Source of the DNA: Actinernus sp. WN-2022
Taxonomy: Eukaryota > Cnidaria > Anthozoa > Actiniaria > Actinernidae
Assembly: GCA_030867875.1 (NCBI GenBank)
Contig: JAOWCC010001589.1
Span: 89,117,537-89,181,536 of the forward strand
Direction of reading: 5' to 3'
DNA length: 64,000 bases
In this document: piece after piece, positions 57,095-64,000 of the stretch
Numbering within the stretch: position 1 is the stretch's first letter
How the letters are laid out: every line of letters begins with the position of its first letter
Notes under the pieces: model-generated
What the model saw: only the letters and a program-made list of their open reading frames with translations
Database searches by the model: none
Told to the model about the DNA's origin: nothing
Made by a program: the position numbers and the translations under genes

Positions 57095-57114
57095 TCCGTT
57101 TAACGGCTATACAG

Positions 57115-57915
57115 TGACTAGTGCCAGCTGATGTCGCTCTTAAGCTATACAAGGCCGTTATTCTCCCTCACCTTGAGTACTGCAGCCATTTGTTACTAGG
57201 CATTAACAAAACACTGAATAGTAAACTTGAGTCTGCCAATCACTATTCCCTAAAAACACTTCTGAATCTCGGCAGTAATGTTGATTATAACCAGGTCTTA
57301 ACAGTAGGTAGGTTACATTCGTTGGAATACAGAAGATATGAACAAGCACTTATTCTACTTTTTAAATGTTTAAAGGAAAATGGTCCTAGATATATTGCTA
57401 ACTTTTATCAAGCTCGTCAATCTAAATATAGTTTAAGGAGTGGTGGGAACAATCTTATCCAACCAGCTTACAATAGTCGCTATTACCATAATTCATACCT
57501 ACTATCTCACCTATGGAACAAACTACCTACAACCATCAAGAATGCCAACACAATTAAGGAATTTCGTTACCAACTAGAATCATTTGACTTTAGTAATTTC
57601 AAGTTCAGTTGCAAATGCAATCACTGCCTCGTGTAAATATAACAGTTTCTGGGTTGTGTTAGGGCTAGGTCGAGTGCTGGTTAGCCTTGAGTGGGTCGGG
57701 CAATTGGGATTATATTCTTAGAATATTCGTAAATATTCATATTATAATTTAGATATTATTAGTCGTTATATGTATCTTATATGTTTATTATTATTCTTTT
57801 TATTATTTGCCTTTTTGTTATCGGACGTTTTAAACATGAGCCAGTCTGGCTCGGATGTGAGAGTAACCTATCCCACGTTTCGACATTAATAAATGGTATT
57901 GTATTGTATTGTACT
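57115..57915 (+). mobile_element. LINE fragment C, reverse-transcriptase C-terminus and 3' tail
   Basis: An open frame of about 170 codons reads VPADVALKLYKAVILPHLEY ... LHSLEYRRYEQALILLFKCL ... LWNKLPTTIKNANTIKEFRY, ending CKCNHCLV. This is the conserved tail of CR1/L2/Jockey-type reverse transcriptases. It is 5' truncated just after the preceding TIR element. The tail ends ATAAATGGTATTGTATTGTA, a short (ATTGT)n run typical of such LINEs. The frame is uninterrupted, so it is comparatively young. Confidence 0.85.
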
Positions 57916-58229
57916 AATGACACGCAATGATTCAATCGTGCGCATGCTCCCTGGCTGTTGACCGCAGTTCTAGAAACAGAAATCCATCATTACACAGAGC
58001 GACTAGCAAATACAAGAGTAGCATGAAGAGAAAACAACACCACACTACAGTAAAGCTCTATATATCAGTAACGCCGGTAGCCCCTCCAGTCTAACCGACT
58101 GCTCTTCCAGGAGGCCGACGCGTGAGATGCACAACTTCTGACAGAGCTCTCGTTTAAGGGAAATCAAAGTTATACCAAATTACTCGGATCAGAGATGAGT
58201 CGGTGCGGATGTGGCGGCCCGCGGAAGGA

Positions 58230-59160
58230 ATCGAACACATTACGCCACACACACGCACACGGCTATATATACGTTACTAGTATCATGATGATCACACAGT
58301 GCACATTAATATGGTACTGGACCGCATGCTCAATCTACCGTGTACTAACACATTGCACCACACACACGCACACTATATATACGTTACTAGTATCATGATG
58401 ATCACACAGTGTACATTAATATGGTACTGGACCGCATGCTCAATCTACCGTGTACTAACACATTGCACCACACCACGCACACTATATATACGTTACTAGT
58501 ATCATGATGATCACACAGTGTACATTAATATGGTACTAGACCGCATGCTCAATCTACCGTGTACTAACACATTGCACCACACCACGCACACTATATATAC
58601 GTTACTAGTATCATGATGATCACAGTGTACATTAATATGGTACTGGACCGCATACTCAATCTACCGTGTACTAACACATTGCACCACACACACGCACACT
58701 ATATATACGTTACTAGTATCATGATGATCATACAGTGCACATTAATATGGTACTGGACCGCATGCTCAATCTACCGTGTACTAACACATTGCACCACACC
58801 ACGCACACTACATATACGTTACTAGTATCATGATGATCACACAGTGCACATTAATATGGTACTGGACCGCATGCTCAATCTACCGTGTACTAACACATTG
58901 CACCACACCACGCACACTATTATAATATATACGTTACTAGTATCATGATGATCACACAGTGCACATTAATATGGTACTGGACCGCATGCTCAATCTACCG
59001 TGTACTAACACATTGCACCACACACACGCACACTATATATACGTTACTAGTATCATGATGATCACACAGTGCACATTAATATGGTACTGAACCGCATGCT
59101 CAATGTAACGTGCACTAACACATTACTCCACGCACACTATATATACGTTACTAGTCTGAC
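58230..59160 (+). repeat. 109-110 bp tandem repeat, about 8.5 copies
   Basis: The unit runs ACGTTACTAGTATCATGATG, ATCACACAGTGTACATTAAT, ATGGTACTGGACCGCATGCT, CAATCTACCGTGTACTAACA, CATTGCACCACAC, then CACGCACACTATATAT. Copies differ mainly in a CACA/CA difference and single bases; the last two are truncated or diverged. Internal short palindromes (ATCATGAT, ACTAGT, GCATGC) are frequent. Confidence 0.95.
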
Positions 59161-59545
59161 CAGTATCATGATGATCACACAGTGTCTAAAGTTGATGATA
59201 AGTCACGTGCCAACTGCCGTGGCAAGCGAGGTCTCAACTGTGGAACAGCCTAGAAAACGAGTTGCCGGAGATCAAACACTTGTCTAACTTCTTTTAAAAC
59301 TGAGGTCAAAAACATTTGGCAAAGCCAAGAAACATCGTAACTCACTAGGGATCAATAACATAACGCAGTACTTTTCAGTATATAACGATGGCGTGTCTTA
59401 ATTTCGAATATAGATACGTGTTGGTGCATAAACGTGTGCATATGTAAAATATATGTATCCATGGTGTATGCATATGTATACCATATTGTGAACTACCGTT
59501 AAGTGACATGTATGTCTGCATGTATTTTGCTTGTAGATTTTGTAT

Positions 59546-59814
59546 ACTAGCCTGCGAAGCGGCGTAAAGGGCGAAGAGGGAAAGAAAAGGGGAAGAGGGG
59601 GGGATTGGGAAGAGGGAGAAGGGGGCGGAAGGGGGGATTGGGGAATCCCCCCTCCGCCCCCTTCTTTCTCTTCCCAATCCCCTCTCTTCCCCTCTTCTTC
59701 CCCTCTTCTTCCCCTCTTCTTCCCCTCTTCTTCCCCTCTTCTTCCCCTCTTCTTCCCCTCTTCTTCCCCTCTTCTTCCCCTCTTCTTCCCCTTTACGCCG
59801 CTTCGCAGGCTAGT
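59546..59814. mobile_element. Hairpin element filled by an 11-bp polypyrimidine array
   Basis: The ends ACTAGCCTGCGAAGCGGCGT and ACGCCGCTTCGCAGGCTAGT are exact inverted copies, extending to AAAGGG/CCC inside. The left inner part is purine-rich (GGGGAAGAGGGG). The right inner part is about ten copies of CCCCTCTTCTT. Frames through it (SSPLLPLFFP repeats) are artefacts of the array. Confidence 0.8.
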
Positions 59815-59913
59815 AATCAGTACTAGTATACAACAGATGTGCCGCATACAAAAGTTTTATTGATACAAGGCCAGCAGTGACAATAATGATAAGTTATTTA
59901 TTCCTTTGCCCAG

Positions 59914-59948
59914 ATATGGAAAACCGGGATTGCACGATTTCGTCTAAG
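59914..59948 (+). CDS. Weak 35-bp exon candidate
   Basis: A good acceptor (TTTATTCCTTTGCCCAG) and donor (AAG/GTATGT) enclose 35 bases with an ATG: MENRDCTISSK. This could be a first coding exon, but no partner exon is identified and chance is likely. Confidence 0.2.
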
Positions 59949-60069
59949 GTATGTTTACTTAGCAGAGTCTCTGAACATACTCGCACAACTGTTGCATTCC
60001 TTGAACCAACTGGAATTATCAACCTCGCAAGCAACACGAAATGGCTTGTACATCATCAATAAACATTAC

Positions 60070-61320
60070 CAACAAGGAACAAATAAGGGACAAAGATGGA
60101 ATCTAATTTTAGACTGGTGATGAAGTACATGTCACTGATGTCAGTACACCAGTCGCTCTGTTGACTTTCTGATCACCAAGAACAAATTAAATCAAGGAAG
60201 TAACTTGAAATCCGGGAAGCTTCCTAATATTGATGCGTTAAAGCTTCGGTAAAGTACATTAATATAGCTGTTAAACCGGTATTTGACGAATACAATATTG
60301 TTTGTAACTGTACGGGTAAGCTATGTTAGGTGTGTACGGGTAAGCTATGCTAGATGTGTCAACTCGATGTAGGGGGGATCCGGCATTCCAGGCCAGGGGG
60401 GTACTTCGTGATGAAAAGGTCGTCGAAAAAGCTGGAAAAATTCCCTAAAGAATATATCACCTAGAAAGTGCACTACCCTATTAATGGCCTCAAAATACCC
60501 TAAAGAATACCAAGTATGGATTATCAGTAAACAAAGTAAAAGAAACATACCTATCCATTTATTATCAACCATACACATCAAATGCATTCAGCTATATAGC
60601 AAGGATGCGAAGTAAACGATATAACAAACATAATAGAAGAAACGACGGAATTGCTTTTGCAAATCAGCCTTGATGCCGGTTTGAAGTACAGAAAACCGAC
60701 GACCGTAGAAAAACAACAAAACTCGCTGGTTTGACGAAGAATGTTAACGAGAAAAAACAACCTTAGATCCTAAGGGAATAAAGCGCACACGAATTATAGT
60801 GACTCTTATTCTCAAGAATACTCCACCGCCTAACTCGAATCGAATGCTAGCTCTAGCTATTCCCTTCCGCATAGGAAATACCAAGGTCTTCAGCTGATTA
60901 TGACAAGAGCCTGGTAATACCGTTAATATCGTGCAAATAACGAAAGGTTCTGTCTAACTGAAATCAAATATTGACATTATATATGAATAGATTTATAGTA
61001 TTCTACCATACAGCAAATTTGAGCTCAGCTACTGAAAAGAGGAAAATACCTCGCAACTTAGTCAGGAAGTTTACAAATGATAAGGAATATAAACGGGGAG
61101 GGATCCCTCACAGGTAGGTCCGAGCAAAAGCTGCGATAGACATCAGGCAGACAAATCAACCGAACGTTGTCAGCACGGTAAAGTCGATCATGAGAAGTTA
61201 ACAAAGCAACTGATTGTCGTCTTGCGGTTGATCGGCATGTTTGTATTAATGTAACAGCATTATATCAGCACCAAATTCAAAGCATCTGACGCTTCCGGTA
61301 ATTAGCAGGCTCCCAGACAT
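60070..61320. other. No supported feature
   Basis: Non-coding sequence with a direct duplication of GTGTACGGGTAAGCTATG-type words at about 60310-60355. No gene or larger repeat is recognised. Confidence 0.4.
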
Positions 61321-61330
61321 GCGACTCTAA

Positions 61331-61500
61331 AGGCTTCATTCATCAGAGCTCGGTTTGTAGATCGAGCATCGCACTTGAGGTACCTGGTCAAGGGTTCGTA
61401 TCCCACAGAAGCCTTAGATGTTTTCTGGGCTTTCTTTGCTTCATTACTGCGAAAACTGACACTATCGATAGTATAGGATGCATTTCAGTTGATTATTTAG
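61331..61500 (+). mobile_element. tRNA-like SINE fragment
   Basis: AGAGCTCGGTTTGTAGATCG then AGCATCGCAC resembles a degenerate A box. GGGTTCGTATCCCACAGAAG carries a B box (GGTTCGTATCC). It continues into a non-tRNA body (TTTTCTGGGCTTTCTTTGCT). The missing acceptor stem argues against a functional tRNA. Confidence 0.5.
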
Positions 61501-61784
61501 TCTGATGTGGATTTCCTGTGGAAAAACGAAAATATTAATGTGTTTTAATGAAAAGCAACTATATTTACAGAGAACAACATTCTGTAAAACGTTTCCCATT
61601 AAGTTCAGACGACACAGCTCGTACCGCGTCTTGCTCGATTAACCTCAATTCAAGGCCTGCCAGTTGTATCATTTTCAAGGTTCAAACATGGTAAAGGTCC
61701 AGCTGTATTTCGAAACTAACCTCGTTTTATTTGCACGGCACATCGCAGTCTGAGCACCTTCTTCTCTTTAATCATGCCCAGGAA

Positions 61785-61862
61785 CTCATGCCCGTAGGCT
61801 CATGCCCGGGGACTCATGCCCGTGGGCTCATGTTCGGGGACTCAATGCCCGGGGGCTCGTGG
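61785..61862 (+). repeat. 15-bp tandem repeat, about five copies
   Basis: CTCATGCCCGGGGA and variants (CTCATGCCCGTGGG, CTCATGTTCGGGGA, CTCAATGCCCGGGGG) alternate between two subtypes, suggesting a 30-bp higher-order unit. Confidence 0.85.
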
Positions 61863-62133
61863 AGTCTTCTCCGGATTTTAAAACTGAGTGTTCAAAGTGT
61901 TTCAATTCAGTGTTAGCAGAATACAAATATCGTAAGTACAACAACTAAAAATGTGACCGGCTCTTAGTTTCACGTTTCTTCGAGCTGGGAGCGCAATTCT
62001 TTTGAGTGTTATGAGGTAGATATACAAGAGGTTGCTGAACTCTTATTAGAAATCGGAGCAGTATTAAAGCCTCTGTAAATAGGACATGATGAGAAAACGC
62101 TATGACTGACATATCTTTACGTGTTGTTGGCAG

Positions 62134-62270
62134 GTTTGGGCTCTGCGCGCCGTGGATTCGATTCTCTTCTGAAAAAGAGAATTGTATCAGTAAATCTGTT
62201 CTTGAGTGCAAAAAGACCGGCGACAGCAAGAATGACGTGCCGCTAGCGAAGCTCTGCAATGAAACATCTG
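62134..62270 (+). CDS. Weak exon candidate, Cys-containing
   Basis: Flanked by a TTGTTGGCAG acceptor and a CTG/GTGAGT donor. It reads FGLCAPWIRFSSEKENCISK then SVLECKKTGDSKNDVPLAKL then CNETSG, with four Cys and one NET glycosylation site, so an extracellular module is conceivable. Phase in is 2 and phase out is 1. The family is not recognised, and GGATTCGATTC at 62152 could instead be a SINE B box. Confidence 0.22.
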
Positions 62271-62574
62271 GTGAGTTAGATCGGAGTTGAGTACTACTGT
62301 GAATATTATCGCTTATCAGCTAACAACCTTTAAGATTTACTTGCTACATCACTTCATTTGAAAACGAAAATCAGCGGGGAAACGGTGCCTTTTATATCTA
62401 CCGCATACAGCCGAATGGTCAGTGCATGTACAGACAGATGACATGAGTTTAATACTCGAACTTAGCCAGCGTACATGAAATTGTAAATTGACATAACGTC
62501 CGTTATCAATCTTGCTATTATCTCTTCCCCTATTTTTGCAACACTTATCCCATTCTATATATATCTTAAACACA

Positions 62575-62695
62575 TAGTTTTATTATTATTTTAATTTTAT
62601 TTTATTGGGTTTATACCGATGTACATGCACGTTGTCTGTATCAAGGTTCCAATAAAAAAAGTATTGTATTGTATTATTATATGTATAGTAGTAGT
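62575..62695 (+). mobile_element. LINE 3' tail remnant
   Basis: TTTATACCGATGTACATGCA ... CAAGGTTCCAATAAAAAAAG ends in GTATTGTATTGTATT. The (ATTGT)n ending matches LINE fragment C; no coding part remains upstream. Confidence 0.4.
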
Positions 62696-63089
62696 ATGCC
62701 GAGCATTACACACTGACTATATACACGATATGTAACAAGTTCAGGTATAAACTTTGCCTCTAATACCACCACGTTATAACACAAAATATAATAGTTCCAC
62801 TTATTAGTACTTTAATTTGGAGTACTTTTGCTTTGGGGACAAATTTAACTGATTTCTTTTAAAAATTACAGCGGAAAAGAGGTATAGGGCTTTGTTTATC
62901 AGCACTGTTTGACGGTTGATTTCGTTTCACTTTAGCTACAAATCATCGTAACGATGTAATCTGACGTTGTGCATTCTTGGAATCCAGGAGTGGCTGTTGA
63001 TGGCTGCAGCCGATTGAACTCTGACAACATTTGCGGCCCGCAGTCACAGTTTCTCTAAATTTGCCAGTTTTGCTAAAACAGTGCACAAA

Positions 63090-63356
63090 ATGTGGTCCAT
63101 GAGTTTTTTATACCACTGTACCTTAAATGTTGCGCAGTTGTCACGCGATCCTGTGATGATAGTCATAATAGATATCTGCTCTCATATATTCAAGCAGTCG
63201 TTGTTTAGAAAGGGTACGTTTATCATGAAGGTTTGTCAAGGTTTGTTCCGTGAGTTATTTTGTCTTGGGAAGAGTCGCATTTTTTCTCACGCGATAACTA
63301 TAAGCCTGTTGGTAATTGGTTTGTACTTACTTGAGATGATGAAGACAACACAAAAC
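63090..63356 (+). CDS. Weak open frame with a membrane-helix-like segment
   Basis: ATG at 63090 opens 89 codons. An internal start at about 63225 would give MKVCQGLFRELFCLGKSRIF then SHAITISLLVIGLYLLEMMK, a short basic head plus one hydrophobic helix like a signal anchor. It ends soon after, so if real it would be a first exon spliced near 63310-63350. No homologue is recognised. Confidence 0.2.
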
Positions 63357-63960
63357 TAATAAAGTACACAGCGGCGTTGATTAGATTAATATCCGATAAC
63401 ACCGCGTTCATTGCAGCTGGTATTTTGAACCTAAACTTCTAAAATTCTAGCGGTAATCTAATCTACAATAGCAGTTTCGGATATTATATGTTTCTAATTC
63501 TCCTCTCCTTCCATCAATTAATTTGCTATTAAAATAAAAACTGATTAACTTCTTTCAGACAATCTGTCAAAAGAGGAGATACAAAAGACCTAGTGGCCAA
63601 TCAGTTGAACACTCCACTCAGCCTGGTGACGCCTGTTAGTCTGTAGCACACAGTGTTGTTGTCTTGATACAGAATACAGACTTTTCAATCGTATACAATA
63701 TTTTTTGATAAAACAATGTAGAGATAGACGTAAGATGAAATCCATCTGATTCATTATTCTGCCATAATTTGAGATTTATAAACGTATTGTACCTTGGCAT
63801 TATATATGCTTTCCTTCATAATCCAAATGGCAGATATCCTTTCTTTTGCAAAAGTACAGCACGAACTCCTAGAACAAAATGCCTACCAACGTTTTGAGTG
63901 CGCAGTCAGTTTATCAACAAGGATAATTAGGAATTGTGGGAGAGATGAATCCCCTCCCCT

Positions 63961-63980
63961 CCCCCCCCCCCCCCCCCCCC
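63961..63980 (+). repeat. Poly-C tract, exactly 20 bases
   Basis: An uninterrupted run of 20 C at the right edge of the window. It creates the proline run in the overlapping frame. Confidence 0.95.
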
Positions 63981-64000
63981 TCATCTGCGGCGGTATATAA

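Noticed and set aside
59398..59863. Proline/leucine-rich and Glu/Lys/Gly-rich proteins on opposite strands
   Set aside because: Artefacts of the 11-bp CCCCTCTTCTT array.

Overview
This is a eukaryotic, AT-rich, intron-rich and repeat-dense window. It contains no operons, no dense coding and no true tRNA or rRNA gene. The best-supported gene encodes a short-chain collagen C4-like protein, a family I know from corals, sea anemones and sponges. The mix of CR1/L2-like LINE fragments, tRNA-derived SINEs and many small inverted-repeat DNA transposons, together with recurrent TACATGTA words, fits a cnidarian, most likely an anthozoan. A sponge or another marine invertebrate cannot be excluded from sequence alone.

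Layout. 0-14 kb is almost entirely repeats: a LINE split by a TTAA-flanked element, a 2.3-kb TAA-flanked element, a 0.95-kb TTAA element and a dead mariner. 14.9-26.9 kb on the minus strand holds a probable three-exon zinc-finger gene: a WW-like first exon near 26.8 kb, an acidic middle exon near 18.2 kb and a six-C2H2-finger last exon near 15 kb. Its long introns are full of nested transposons. 27-38 kb is repeats again, including a 2.43-kb Tc1-like element that is a giant inverted repeat. 38.6-52.4 kb on the minus strand is the collagen gene: seven exons, all joining in frame, for a predicted 418-residue type II membrane protein made of cytoplasmic tail, transmembrane helix, N-glycosylated coiled-coil stalk, 19 Gly-X-Y triplets and a C4-like end domain. 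52.4-64 kb has no confident gene, but has more inverted-repeat elements, a LINE 3' end, a 109-bp tandem array and a few weak exon candidates.

The most interesting structures are in and around the collagen gene. Exon 4 lies inside a dispersed repeat whose second copy in this window lacks that exon. The terminal coding segment is repeated three more times just past the stop codon. The last intron carries a minisatellite of about 84 copies of 31 bp, interrupted by a 1.6-kb block. Elsewhere the Tc1-like giant palindrome, an element with six TGACGTCA sites, and three G:C homopolymers of exactly 20 bp deserve attention. Exon models come from splice sites, reading phase and family resemblance seen by eye; no search or RNA evidence was available.
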